Assembly (NCBI GenBank): GCA_947579605.1
Contig: OX388329.1
Location: 1,513,153 to 1,577,152, forward strand
Direction of reading: 5' to 3'
Length of the DNA stretch: 64,000 nucleotides
From: Athripsodes cinereus
Lineage: Eukaryota > Arthropoda > Insecta > Trichoptera > Leptoceridae
Part shown: piece after piece, positions 48,201 through 58,555 of the stretch
Position numbering within the stretch: position 1 is the stretch's first letter
How the letters are laid out: each line of letters opens with the position of its first letter
Notes under the pieces: model-generated
Seen by the model: the letters and a program-made list of their open reading frames with translations, nothing else
What the model was told of the DNA's origin: nothing
The model's database searches: none
Program-made: the position numbers and the translations under genes

Positions 48201-49007
48201 AATACTACCTTGGACATTAGTGAAATATTTAGCCTACCCGCAAATGCATCAATATTCACGGCAGAGAGCTTGGCAATTTTGGAGGCTCTGAGTCATGTCT
48301 ACCAGGAAAAACTAGATAATAGTGTCATATTTACAGATTCACTTAGCTGTCTATTGCAACTTAACTCCTCTCCCTTTAAAGTGAAACATAACACGATCCT
48401 CATAAAAATAAGATTTCTCTTATATCTCTTACATCTCAATGATCAGCGGGTCATCTTGGCCTGGCTCCCAGGACACAAGGGAATAACAGGAAACGAAAGA
48501 GTTGATATGCTGGCTAAGAGTGCGAGGAGTTCGTACCCAATAAAATATAAAAAAATTCCTTCAAGTGATTTTGTTCCCACAATAAAGAGAGAAATGTTAG
48601 AGGAATGGGAGACTGATTGGAAGGAGACATCTAAAAAGCGCGGAAGGTGGTATACGGAAGTTCAGGAGGCCATTCCAAGGAAACCATGGTTTGTTGGGGC
48701 CCGTTTGTCCCGCAGGGAAATTTCATTGAGTTGCAGACTGAGATCTGGACATACAACTGCCCCGGCTCATTTGAGTAGGATCAATTTATTGGACTCCCCA
48801 AGATGTTCCTGTGGAGTGGATGTGGCGGATCTTAATCATATTGTGTTCGAATGTGAATTGCTCAAGAATAGGGATGAATTTGTACAGGAACTTCTGAAGA
48901 GAAGGGGTAACCTCCCTATGGGCCTGCCAAGTCTTTTGTGTGATCCAACTGCTGAAATGGTGAGAATTTTGTATGGTTTTTTGGAAATGAATGGGGTGCG
49001 TTTGTAG
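45219..49007 (+). CDS. LINE ORF2: endonuclease, reverse transcriptase, RNase H
   Basis: 1,262 residues. The APE-type endonuclease is at about 28-240, with QWNCRS, ALSETWL, VGDFNAHSKLWG and the catalytic GSDHFPV. The reverse transcriptase is at about 440-730: TPGPDDIPYSFIK, YRPIALSS, QCGFRKGRSTTDAL, AAFLDVASAYDNV, GLPQGSVLSPLLY and the catalytic YADD near 680. RNase H is at about 975-1110, with YTDGSKS, TAESLAILEAL, FTDSLSC and WLPGHKGITGNERVD, so all four acidic positions appear present. A C-terminal CCHC motif CSCGVDVADLNHIVFEC is near 1194. It performs target-primed reverse transcription. No defect is seen. RNase H separates it from jockey and CR1 types. Confidence 0.95.
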   Translation: MTTKKPIPILLQNNKTNSNFATRKKIFPNILQWNCRSITKNKNNLVELLHSEDINIAALSETWLRETTNFYLNGYICHRCDRFDGYGGTAILIKCTIPHSRVDIIAPNDDVQICAISLGELTIVSVYCKPGYKFDTSWWTNIIATLPEPVLIVGDFNAHSKLWGCEVNDRSGDDVSEIFLDNSKLCILNDGSATKFAHTNEKKSAIDLTFCSPQLAPILTWKVAEDRYGSDHFPVIINSFKIQLNILNQSRPRYRIDSPKAKVSDFLAELDSIPKNTNLFPESTDCTDTYETLVTTISSLAKKYIPYHSSFQRMKSFPAPWWDSACSEAVGKRKEAAKKYRKDMSVKNLIEYKRIEAKTKLLLRTKKKEGWHHFCKNLSPQSSSKMVWEMVRRYRLSFNPTKPPIPLNSVWFFQFIDNLAPPYVVSKQELHFQYNNRPSHNLNSPFSLFELQSVLSHLKDSTPGPDDIPYSFIKLSSSYFQNFFLNILNSIFESAQIPNSWKTQYILPIAKPNKNPNESTSYRPIALSSCLAKLMEHLIKNRLSWFLEHNNCLARSQCGFRKGRSTTDALSILSTDIRIAFSNKHCLVAAFLDVASAYDNVHIPTLINKLHKLAVPYKLANVIFETLKERTLIFLDSGQNSVIRTTHKGLPQGSVLSPLLYSVYTHDIERSIPNNVNIIQYADDLTLYSVNKDPLIASESLEKALNSLSGWLGENNLALSTAKSKVVVFTKRRKLPKISIALEILGNNIPICKEVKFLGVTFQSNLLWTTHISDIVVKCNKSFNLIKSTTGVWWGSHPETLKLLYNALVKTIIEYGSIIFEPIPKYLKLKLDRIQFKCLRLITGCMNSTPTNVLQVESVDPPINIRRQYLSDKYVLSTISTQSHPLLPKLAQCSEIDKMQQCSLVKSFNKLSRTIENRFCSYQNPIYEIPYESLALRPEIEFNDEWRKSNTVGQHSETMNQLFGDCISKLNNFNHIYTDGSKSAEDQFVGCAFLNTTLDISEIFSLPANASIFTAESLAILEALSHVYQEKLDNSVIFTDSLSCLLQLNSSPFKVKHNTILIKIRFLLYLLHLNDQRVILAWLPGHKGITGNERVDMLAKSARSSYPIKYKKIPSSDFVPTIKREMLEEWETDWKETSKKRGRWYTEVQEAIPRKPWFVGARLSRREISLSCRLRSGHTTAPAHLSRINLLDSPRCSCGVDVADLNHIVFECELLKNRDEFVQELLKRRGNLPMGLPSLLCDPTAEMVRILYGFLEMNGVRL

Positions 49008-49211
49008 ACTTTTGGGATGGTGAGATTTTATATTACTAAGTTTTATTAAAAAAAAAAAAAAAAATATGCGTGTATGTGTATGTATGTGTGTGTGCATATG
49101 TATATATGTGTGTGTGTATATGTGTTTATATATGTATGTTGATTTAAAAAAAAAATTGTGCTGACTCAAAAATACTTGAGACTGACCGGGAACACCATCA
49201 TTGGTGAAGGT

Positions 49212-49216
<5 letters not shown>

Positions 49217-49279
<63 letters not shown>
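49217..49279 (+). repeat. Poly-A tail of the LINE
   Basis: About 63 uninterrupted A residues joining the 3' UTR to the AAGTTAACGTC target repeat; its last two A are shared with the repeat. Confidence 0.95.
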
Positions 49280-49282
<3 letters not shown>

Positions 49283-49285
49283 AAC

Positions 49286-49322
49286 GTCACTGAAGATGGA
49301 CTAAGTCCGAAAGGCCTCTGCC
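49286..49322 (+). ncRNA. Hammerhead ribozyme-like core beside the LINE
   Basis: CTGAAGA is at 49290-49296, then an extra T. Helix II is GGAC-TAA-GTCC (49298-49308). GAAA is at 49309-49312, the palindromic helix III GGCC at 49313-49316, and the UH site TC at 49317-49318. Helix I is poor (3 of 4 pairs of GTCA with TGCC). All core positions are conserved. The LINE inserted immediately upstream, separating it from its left arm. Confidence 0.6.
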
Positions 49323-49571
49323 AAAATAAAAATTTATATAGTGAAAGTTACAGTGTTTTGACTTGATCATTTTAATATTAATAAGAGTATTAATTCCTAC
49401 TTTTCGGCTTATGTCTTCACACCTTCTTTAAGAACTGCAAAATAAATCTGTTTTTTTTTTGCTTCTTGCAATCCCAGAAGATGGCCACAATAAGCTTGCT
49501 GAAACGTATGAATTGTTTCCAAATCTCACACGGACATGCTCCCTAAAGAGACGCATCGTATGGTACTAGAG

Positions 49572-50164
49572 CAGTGGTTCTTAACCTTTTTGGGGGTACC
49601 GAACCCCACCAATTCATATGCATTCACCGAACCCCTCCTAATTTGAAAAATAAAATTAGATTTTTACAAATTCAAAACACGGTATATATTTATATATAGG
49701 TGTACAAAATGAAAAAATAAAAAAAAACAAAGATCAAGGCATTAAATTTTAATGGTTAAATCAAAACATGAAACATATTAATTAATATTTACTTCAAATC
49801 AGTGTGACTTCTGCTGTTGCCTTTCAGAAACCAATTCAGAAATTCGCGGCTTTACCTTGGCAAGTGCCACTCTCATGTCATTTTCACAACAAAGTCTATT
49901 CCTCTTCTTCGTTTTTATATCCAACATCTTCGAAAAGGATTGCTGTTATAATAGGTGTTGCCATCAGATGTAATATTTGGATTGTTAGAATAAACTGGCA
50001 ACATTGTTTTTCAAACTTGTGATGGCGGTTTGAAGGAATTATCGGAGTATTTTTTTCTTTTTCCAACTCGCAAAACTATCTTGCCTTTAAAATAGTTTTC
50101 ACCGAACCCCCAAGACTGACTCACCGAACCCTGGGTTCGATCGAACCCAGGTTAAGAACCACTG
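49572..50164. mobile_element. hAT-type MITE
   Basis: 593 bp with TIRs CAGTGGTTCTTAACCTTTTT and (right) AGGTTAAGAACCACTG, flanked by the perfect 8-bp duplication TACTAGAG (49564-49571 and 50165-50172). CAGTGGTTCT ends and 8-bp duplications are diagnostic of hAT elements. CCGAACCCC repeats occur near both ends. No transposase domain is readable, so it is non-autonomous. Confidence 0.92.
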
Positions 50165-50596
50165 TACTAGAGTTCAAGTCGTTGTTCATCGTGTAACGTT
50201 AAAAGTGTTTTTTTTACATACACAATATGAAAGAGTCTTCGTTTCTTTGATGATGTTATCATAGAAAAGCATCTTAACATTCTTGAAATACATATTATGG
50301 GTGCAATCACTGATTTTCCACACCTAATACGTAATGCAATGTATTATGTTAGCAGGTGGACCGTTAAAAGCGCAAGATAATCAAATACCGCACACCACTT
50401 GCATAAATTTTAGGATAGAATGAATACCTACAAGTGGAAGTAAATGAACGGTTAACAGAAATATTTTGTTGATACTGTAATAAATAAACAATCCCGTACT
50501 CTTGAAAAAAAAATGCAGTTTTATACCTGGCTTACTAGCAATCATTAGCACGAGAATAGTTAACCCCGACTAAACCAAAAACTCACAATTTGTTTT

Positions 50597-50810
50597 ATGG
50601 TGTCATCATCATCATCATCGCCCTCAACGCTCCTCTCGGGAGCACAGGGCAGAAACCAGTCTCCTCCATTCAGAGCGTCTATGTGCCAATTGCGTCACCT
50701 CTTTCCACGACATTCCTTGCGCTCTGATATCGTTGTCATAGGAACGGTGTATTGTGAAAGAGGGACGCCCGGGCCGACGAAACCCCTGCGGACGGAAGAA
50801 CAGTGCTCTC
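50597..50810 (-). pseudogene. LINE C-terminal fragment
   Basis: Minus-strand translation gives NDIRAQGMSWKEVTQLAHRR then SEWRRLVSALCSREER, the DIxxxGMSWxExxxLAxxRxxWRxLVxALC block that ends many insect LINE proteins, followed by a (GAT)n tail (TCATCATCATC on +). 5'-truncated. Confidence 0.75.
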
Positions 50811-51131
50811 TATGGTGTACTTAGTCAGTATTTTAGCAATTTTTTAAATTTAAATTATAAAGGTTTATTCCATAATACATCCTATTCTATATTGATTCGT
50901 ATTCTATATGATACAAGTTGTATATAAATCTAGTTAGGAACAATTTAAGAGTTTATAGAATACCAACGAAGACTAACTAAAATTAGAACGTTCCTATTTT
51001 AGTTGGTGCACACTAAGAATGAAGTAGAATCGGGCGTAATGACATTTATTTTTTTAATGGCAGCTGTTTTTTTATAGTCAGAATGCTCCAAATTTATTAT
51101 TTATTATTGTTTATTATTATTTTTTAATTAA
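50811..51131. other. No feature seen
   Basis: AT-rich intronic sequence. Confidence 0.4.
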
Positions 51132-51350
51132 TTTATTATTGTTTTTAAATTTACTTTGACTTTTTTAGAAAATTTTAACTTTTACTTTTTTTCTCAAGAC
51201 TAATGAGACTGAAAGACTGATTTCTAGTATTTTGGGATTTGTTACTTTTGTATTTTTGTGTTATTTTTAAATATTGTATTATTATTGTTTTTAAATTTAC
51301 TTTGACTTTTTTAGAAAATTTTAACTTTTGCTTTTTTTCTCAAGACTAAG
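51132..51350. repeat. Tandem duplication of about 145 bp
   Basis: The 70-bp block TTTAAATTTACTTTGACTTT...TTTCTCAAGACTAA occurs at 51133-51203 and 51278-51348 with one substitution, so the copies start 145 bp apart. Confidence 0.85.
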
Positions 51351-53958
51351 ACATTTCTGTTAAGAGTGGAATCTTCGCTGGTCCACATGTTGAGTGTATT
51401 AATTGTTAACATGTTATGTTATGACTGTTTGATTCTTTAATATTGTAAAAATAAAAATAAAATAAATAACCGATTGACTGGTATATCTTAAACCAGATAT
51501 AACAAAATCAGATCGGCGCATATTTTTGTTTTGTGAGTAACGTGTTACTTAGCCGAACATAACTGTTGGTATAGTATTTATTATGGGTGGTCATGATGTA
51601 TGTACGTGCATAATTTAATATTTATGGTTATTAGAGTATTGCACACTGTAATGTTATGTATGTTATACGAGATAATGACCAGTAGAGTGAGAAACTGCGA
51701 TGTATATTATTTAATGTTATATGATAGTTACCTTCATGGATCTATCACTTCCTTTGATCAACAACCATTGGACCGGACAACACATAGGTACTTGACTATG
51801 AGCATTACCATATTATATCTAATGCGTACTTCCACCTACCGTTGACTGTCTCTATGTTTAACTCATAAAACTATCACATTAGGTTTAAAAAAGATGACGT
51901 CTCTTATTTAGAATTTACTCAAGTATAATTTGAATTTGTAACGCATAGAACTCATTGTAGTTTACCAGAGAGAATTTAAAAACCTTTGTCATGCGGTAAA
52001 CTAATTGGAAAAACACACAGAAAACTAGAAAGTAAGTTCAAGTCCTGTCAAGACATCTACAAAATTAAGCAGTCTTCTATTTTATTAGTAAGACTCCGTA
52101 GAGGTTAAAAATGTTAAAACCACGTATGTATATATTTTCTCAATCTTTAGTTATCGCGAGTTCGTATCATACAATTTCGTTATAATCATTTATTGTTTTA
52201 TACTGAAAGCGTAAGTATATCAAGTTTTCGAACATTTTCTTCGTATGATTTTCTTTTTTGTTGTGAGTATTATTTGATAGTTCTGTTAGCAGAGAGAATC
52301 GATTTAACGATGGTAACCCAATATGCCTGTGTGTAATTAGAGTTGGTACGTTTTGCAGTTCAACGCCTTTTATTTATATCTAAGTGCTCTAGCATCCATT
52401 TGAAACATGAACCCGAACACTTGCCATAATAATAAATGTTACATACTTTGATATTATTTATATTTACACTTGTCTATGATATTATTATTATGTATTATTT
52501 ATTTACGATAACAACTTCGAAATGAAATCTGGTGTAAGAAAAATATGAAAAAAACTACGGTGAATTTGGCATGCGAAAAGAATGAACGAAGATAGGATGA
52601 CAGAAAATATTTATGGATAATAATATTGAAAAGCACTGACCACTCATACTTTTAAGTGTTCTATATTTTGTATAACTTTTACTGTAACAATTCAATGTAA
52701 TATTTCTTTTATCTTATTTTAAATTATTGTTATTTTTAGTTTCACAAGACCGCGAGTTTTATTTGTAGAATTGGAGAGTAAACTCAATCTTCCTCATCGG
52801 AATCCTTCCTTATCTAAAATAATATTTATTAGGATCTCTCACTGAGAAACAAAAAGAAAGAAAAAATGTATAATTATCGCAGATAAATATGTATTTTTTA
52901 TATAATATTGTCTGGGATTATCCATTTGTTTCTTTGATCAAACGTTGGGCGCCAAATTTTAATGCGATAGTTCTCATTTCTTTTTAAATAATAGCTAAAA
53001 TTCTTCTTTATATAATTATATAATCGTTGCAACAATTGGCACCATAGCTTCATCAGCAAGTAACAAGTGATATAAGAGGTATTAAGATTAAGATCTCAAA
53101 TTAATATAATAAGATCAAAAAATGTGATAAAACTTGGAATCTTTTCGATATAATGGAACGGGTTCACGGCGGAGACATTGATAGAATTTTTTATAAACCG
53201 AAATCTTTAATGCTTGAATGTTATTTCATAGAAATGATATCGTTGAGTAAGCACAAATCTTCGTAATCGGTTATCTTCTTTGAGAACATATCTTCGATTG
53301 TTTGTAACAGTTATATTGTCTACTCGATTACAAATTGTATTGAGAATGATTATAATTAGAGATGTAATCGATGTCCGGCAACTAATATCTGGTATTCTAC
53401 CTAAATTACTATTCAATCGGATACCAGATATCAACCAGCATTTGCTGGATAGCAGATATCATATGGGTCATTAAACCGCGAGTAGGTACAACATTTGCAG
53501 AAAAAAAAAAAAGAATACACAAATTAATATGCTTAGAATAGTTAGTAGTCAAATATGTGTTAATTTCTAAAAATGACAGATTTTTGTGTCAAACTATTTT
53601 AAATAAAATCTTTTGAAATAATTCTTCAAAGCATACAGGAGAGGTGGCATACTTATTTTAAATTTATTTAACCATATTCACACGGCTTTCGCCTTTTACA
53701 TGTTAACAAGTCCAAGTATAAAATTAACAACAAGTTAATCCAAAATAATAAAAGAAAACAATAGATCAAAATAACAAGTAAAAAACAATCAATAATAATA
53801 ATAATGAGATGTCAAATCGTAAAAGAAATATTAGATTTTATATGCAAGTCAAAACATAAGGTTTTCTTTGCTAAAAAGTGTCGAGAAGAAATGTTAACCA
53901 ATTTCTTTGAGATTGATCAAATTTGGTTCGTCGAAATCTTTGCGGCATTCAGCTATTA
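51351..53958. other. No gene recognised
   Basis: AT-rich intronic sequence. A short hairpin lies at 53386-53425 (ATATCTGGTAT/ATACCAGATAT). The block at 53655-53715 resembles that at 39625-39700. No exon is supported. Confidence 0.4.
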
Positions 53959-54036
53959 GTACCCATAATACAAAATTCACATCTTAGTTTCGGACTAGCT
54001 TGGTCTGTGTGATTTGTCTATACATGTTATGTTATT
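53959..54036 (+). repeat. Truncated tRNA-SINE tail
   Basis: CATAATACAAAATTCACATC, TTAGTTTCGGACTAGCTTGG, TCTGTGTGATTTGTCTATAC and ATGTTATGTTATT match the body and tail of the SINE at 26960-27222, in the opposite orientation. The tRNA head is absent. Confidence 0.65.
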
Positions 54037-54483
54037 TAGCTTAATTTTTGGCAGTATATCTGTTGTCCGGCAAAATCTATCCGTTGTATACATCTCTGAT
54101 AAGAATAATCACAGTTCTCATTGTTTCTTTTGTTTCTACATCAATATTCCGATGACCGTCTCGTGACTTGATGGTACGGTGCTTGTAAAAATGTCGACTC
54201 ATTCGGTATTGGGTATTATTATTTATTGTAATGGATTTAGTAAATCCATGGTGACGCAAGACTTGATACAAATTATTATTGTTATCATTGTATGTACTAA
54301 GTACTAAAACTATTCGAGTATGTTCTTATAATGATTCGAATAATACGCTCAAACAATAGTGTTAAGTATACGAGCAATCGAATGATTCATACAATCGATT
54401 TTATTTTTATCGACATTGCTTATTTATATTTCGAAGAGTCTCTCGTAGAATAAGTTTACCGCTCCTTTCTTTTTTGTGAGTTA

Positions 54484-55021
54484 ATGGGGTGTTCACATTT
54501 GGCGAATATCGCCAGCCGAATTTCAAAATTTAACGCCAGGCGAAAAAACAAAATTCGCCGTACGCCCATTGATCGTCACACCTGTTCACACAAGTCCACC
54601 GATATAGAAACGATCTGTCAGATGCGTTTTGATTTTGACACTGTTTTCAAAATGGCGTCGAGATGGAGATCGCGAAGTATTTATTTTTAGTCGAAAATGT
54701 TATAGTAGAGGTTATAAAGCGCCTTTTAATCAAGGAAACAAACGCCACAATCCAACAACAAAGATAACAGCTGTCACGAAGCGGGAAACATTTATAAAAT
54801 TTATAGGTTATAAAGTTTTTACCATAGATATGAACGCCGCGCACATCTGCGCATGCGCGAATCGTTCAATCCGCCGAAAATGTTGGAAGGTGGTCAACTC
54901 GAGACGATATCGTTTCTACTGGTTTTTATCGTTTCAGACTAGCTGTCATTTTGTTCACACGGTTCAAATGGCTTGCGATATTTTGGTGCCTGGCGATATT
55001 CGCCAAAGTGAGAACACCACA
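54484..55021 (+). mobile_element. Inverted-repeat DNA element, copy 1
   Basis: 538 bp with terminal inverted repeats of about 28 bp (GGGGTGTTCACATTTGGCGA with ATATCGCC; inverse GGCGATATTCGCC...GAACACCAC), flanked by TA. No transposase. The internal sequence matches copy 2 at 55212-55742 in reverse orientation over the full length with scattered differences. Confidence 0.8.
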
Positions 55022-55211
55022 TAAGACACACTTTAGGCCATAGAATTAATTTGAGTGTCCAACTGAATACTATAGTTCTATGTTGAAAGATTGAATAAAA
55101 TAAGCTCTAATAGATTGTTACTCATAAGAGATAAACATCATCAATTCAGCGATTTTGTTTACTACACATCTTAAATGTCTTGTGTTTATCGCACAGATAC
55201 ACGAAAGCTTA

Positions 55212-55742
55212 TGTGGTGTTCTCATTTTGGCGAATATCGCCTGGGCACCAAAATATCGCCAGCCATTTGAACCGTGTGAACAAAATGACAGCTAGTCTGA
55301 AACGATAAAAACCAGTAGAAACGATATCGTCTCGAGTTGACCACCTTCCAACTTTTCGGCCGATTGAACGATTTGCGCATGCGCAGATGTGCGCGGCGTT
55401 CGTATCTATGGTAAAAAATTTATAACCTATAAATTTTATATTGTTTCCCGCTTCGTGACAGCTGTTATCTTTGTTGTTGGTTTGTTTTCTTAATCAAAAG
55501 GAGCCTTATAACCTCTACTATAACATTTTCGACTAAAAATAAACACTTCGCGATCTCCATCTCGACGTCCGCCATTTTGAAAACATTGTCAAAATCAAAG
55601 TGCATCTGACAGATCGTTTCTATATCGGTGGACTGTGTGAACAGGTGTGACGATCAATGGATGTCCGGCGAATATTGTTTTTTCGCCTGGCGATATATTT
55701 TGAAATTCGCCTGGCGATATTCGCCAAATGTGAATACCCCAT
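55212..55742 (-). mobile_element. Inverted-repeat DNA element, copy 2
   Basis: 531 bp, flanked by TA, reverse complement of copy 1 and 190 bp away. Together they form a near-palindrome of about 1.26 kb, able to give a long hairpin if transcribed within the host intron. Confidence 0.8.
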
Positions 55743-56304
55743 TACAGAAAAGAGTAAGAGATCTTTTTTAACCGGGGGATATCGCGGAATATAATTATAT
55801 AATGAGCTAATTAGAATGGTTTCCCGGCGCTAATGAATTGGCTCTAAACGTTGTTAAAGGGACACTGATCACTTAAGCTAGACTAGAGCCAACTCTTAAG
55901 CGTTGGGACGCCTTTTTCACTTCTTCGATTAGGATTTTGTTAAGTTTGGTTATCTTATCGAGATGTTAGATTGATTTTGTCATCTCGACGTTGTGCCCAA
56001 ATCCAGTTAAATACTCAAATAAATAGTAAATATTCTATATTTTTTATTAGAATGTCTTTCAAAATGTTATAATTCTGGGAAGATTCTTGTATGTTGTTTT
56101 TGTGAGATAGTCGTCGAATTTTGATAATCGAAATAATTACTTTCAATCATTCTCATTACTAAACCGCGTAACAATCGATTTCGGAAATGTACTATGTTTA
56201 ATACAAACGCCTCTACGAAGTTCTCAATCAAACCCACGATTTCTGATTGATAATATCACTAGTTTTTATTGTAAAATATCAATTTCAATTGAATTATTTA
56301 TTTC
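55743..56304. other. No feature seen
   Basis: AT-rich intronic sequence. Confidence 0.4.
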
Positions 56305-56690
56305 TAGAGTAGTTTTGCCCGGCATCGCTCAAGAAATAAACGTCAAATTGACAAATTAGCACTTGTAGATAGCATAAATACTTTCCTAAGAATTTTTAAA
56401 AAAATGATGAAATTATATTTACAAACTGGCAACACCATGATTCTTTTGACTTTCTATGACGATCATGATATTCTCAACAATATATTTAATTTATATACAA
56501 ACCTGATAACTCTAATATCTCTGTTAATCAATTAGATATTTAAAATGTTTTTAGCATAAAACCTGCCCAGAGGATGTGACCCGTATAGTGTATACTTTTT
56601 TACCTATATTTTTCTCAATTACGTAGTCCACTAAGGACATAAATACGTGCTGGCTAAAATATTTGTACGTAGATTTCAAAGATTTTAATA
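56305..56690 (-). mobile_element. Short Helitron-like or dispersed repeat copy
   Basis: CTAG then GCCCGGCATCGCTCAAG (hairpin position) at the low end. The rest matches the 3' half of the repeat at 30455-30920 (TTTAAAATGTTTTTAGC, CTGCCCAGAGGATG, AAGGACATA). About 380 bp, no coding capacity. The Helitron call rests on the CTAG-hairpin arrangement only. Confidence 0.4.
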
Positions 56691-57164
56691 TTGTTACGAT
56701 TCCATTTTGATATTTTTCAATTAACGTATCGTCATTATCGTATTATGTGTTGTGTCCACGCAACGAATTAGTTTTATTTTGTTAGTCTTTCTTGTGAGAT
56801 ATGCTTCGAAGGTTAAACTACAATATTTTCTTCTTCCTAAATCATCAAACAATAACAATCTTATGAATAATATCGCTCCGTGATACTTTGAACGATATCG
56901 AGCGCAAATTAGGTGAGTTTGTCTTTTCAAAACCTTGTTATCAATTTTGTATAATAGTTTTACGCTTACATATTATGTAACTTCATACAATGGTCAAATG
57001 TTTAAAGAACCTTGCAAAATAATATCTCGTGATTCCCCAGCTGTGAGAGAAATTTAATACTTCAGCAAACGCTCGAACGTTGAATGTAGTATTCTCATTT
57101 TTATCCGCTTTTTTCACGCCTTTGTGAGCGAATGTGTTATAAATTTTACACCAGCCACCTCAGC
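56691..57164. other. No feature seen
   Basis: AT-rich intronic sequence. Confidence 0.4.
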
Positions 57165-57275
57165 CGCACAATCAACAGATTGTGCAAACTCCCTTTAGTA
57201 GGAAACAAGGAAAGTACCCCGATGCTTACGAATCGGCTGAGGCTATTTTAAGTCCACTTTATCTGTTGGTTGTGC
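57165..57275. repeat. Short inverted repeat
   Basis: CAGCCGCACAATCAACAGAT and ATCTGTTGGTTGTGCAG face each other around CCGATGCTTACGAATCGGCT. The latter block is shared with 1080-1135. Confidence 0.5.
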
Positions 57276-57559
57276 AGATGTAATATTCTTGATTCATCAA
57301 CAAGTTTAGATCAAAGCTTGGTAGCGGTGAAACAAACCTCAATTGTTGATAATAATAATTAGACTGTCAACCTAACTTAAACGAACGCTTGGCTTTTCCT
57401 GGTCACTCGGGAGGGTGCAGATGTAATATTCTTGATTCATCAACAAGTTTGGATCAAAGCTTAGTAGCGGTGATACAAACCTCAATTGTTGATAATAATA
57501 ATTAGACTGTCAACCTAACTTAAACGAACGCTTGCTTGGCTTTTCCTGGTCACTCGGGA
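57272..57559. repeat. 143-bp tandem duplication
   Basis: Two nearly identical units, 57272-57414 and 57415-57559, from GTGCAGATGTAATATTC to CTGGTCACTCGGGAG. The second has a 4-base GCTT expansion and a few substitutions. A recent event. Confidence 0.9.
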
Positions 57560-57919
57560 GTCTTTCAGAAAATGGGATTGAAATATTTATTTTTACCGGG
57601 AACTTCACTGACTAACAATATAATTTGTTTAGCTATTTGCAAATGTATAGAATTGTTATTACGTTGCAACAACATATTATTATTGTCGTTTGTGTATCAT
57701 TAACTTTTTTTCGTGAGAAATATGATGTGATTTCAAATTGATTGTAATTCGCACACTGCACAACAATCAATGCTATATGTTTATATAATAATCTACACTA
57801 TTTTGTTCTTGTTGTTTTTTTTTTTTATTAAATAATAATCAGATCAAAACATAATCAAAATAAATTAAGGCGGAATGGAGGTAGAGCAAGGGCCATGGAA
57901 CCAATACGCCTCCCAGTTT
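57560..57919. other. No feature seen
   Basis: AT-rich intronic sequence. Confidence 0.4.
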
Positions 57920-58030
57920 TTCTGTAAGTTTTCCTGTATCCTGAAAAGGCAAGTATACGTAAAACATGACGTTTTAAGACATTTGACATTTTTAGTTCAG
58001 TGACAAGCTATGCCACCCATCCCACATGTC
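57920..58030 (+). repeat. SINE-like repeat, partial copy
   Basis: TTTTCCTGTATCCTGAAAAG, TTTTAAGACATTTGACATTT, GCTATGCCACCCATCCCACA and TGTCTTAAAAT follow, inverted, the order of 12690-12955. Confidence 0.55.
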
Positions 58031-58069
58031 TTAAAATTTATTGACATGGTGAGGATGATGAGATAGGGT

Positions 58070-58205
58070 TTGGCTGAGAGCACGGTGTGTGACTGTCGGG
58101 AGGAGCAAAACACTGGACACCTGCTGACATGTCCAATGCCTTCCAGACAGTGTCACTGGAAGGAATTCGTGGAGCGGCCTTCTGGGAAGGAATGGGAGTA
58201 TAGAT
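58070..58205 (+). pseudogene. LINE C-terminal zinc-motif relic
   Basis: Plus-strand translation gives TVCDCREEQNTGHLLTCPMP, a CxC...H...C pattern like the C-terminal zinc motif of many LINE ORF2 proteins, then EFVERPSGKEW and a stop. Short and unsupported by other domains. Confidence 0.5.
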
Positions 58206-58555
58206 TTAAATGATTTTTCAACGCTGTCCATGAGCATTTGATCCAAGTGATCAATCCACATGAATTAATATCATTTTCTAAAAAAACCTCCATCTTGGTA
58301 TATGGACCCTTGTTCTACTAGATACAGCGTCAATTACTTTTTTATACAATGATGTACAATCATCAAATTACGCAGAATCGTCATCTCTTCGTCAGTCAAA
58401 ACAATTTTTTATAATGATGTTTGTAATCAACATTAATATTGTTTACAGCTCTCATTTATAGTCGATCAAAATTATTTTAACCATATCATAATATTTTAAT
58501 AATACAAGTTGTGCCTCGTGTTCTTAAAAGGCTCTGAATAATATGGCATCTTATT

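Larger units (their letters stand above)
43470..49277 (+). mobile_element. Full-length I-group LINE
   Basis: A 5.8-kb non-LTR retrotransposon flanked by an 11-bp duplication AAGTTAACGTC (43459-43469 and 49278-49288). It has a 5' UTR of about 400 bp, two overlapping intact ORFs, a short 3' UTR with TG/TA simple repeats and a poly-A tail of about 60. APE endonuclease, RT and RNase H together with a zinc-knuckle ORF1 point to the I group (I/Nimb-like); the exact clade is not settled. Intact ORFs, a long pure A tail and a clean duplication indicate a recent, possibly active copy, in the same orientation as the host gene. Confidence 0.92.
43357..49381 (+). mobile_element. Hammerhead-family foldback element split by a LINE
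   Basis: Flanked by the 13-bp direct repeat TAAGAGTATTAAT (43344-43356 and 49382-49394). Without the LINE the element is only about 200 bp. The left arm (about 43398-43440) and right arm (about 49341-49381) are inverted copies (TTAATATTAAAATGAT with ATCATTTTAATATTAA; AACACTGTAAC with GTTACAGTGTT). The LINE sits just before the ribozyme core at 49290. The family is set by alignment of its right arm and tail with the element at 22289-22560. Confidence 0.75.

Noticed and set aside
48786..49214. 142-codon minus-strand ORF over the LINE 3' end
   Set aside because: It is antisense to ORF2 and made of His/Thr-rich simple-repeat translation.
49804..50022. 72-codon ORF in the hAT MITE
   Set aside because: No similarity to hAT transposase domains is visible; the element is short with no conserved reading frame.
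54629..55024. 131-codon ORF inside the inverted element as a transposase
   Set aside because: No transposase motif, and the mirror copy at 55212-55742 does not keep the frame open.
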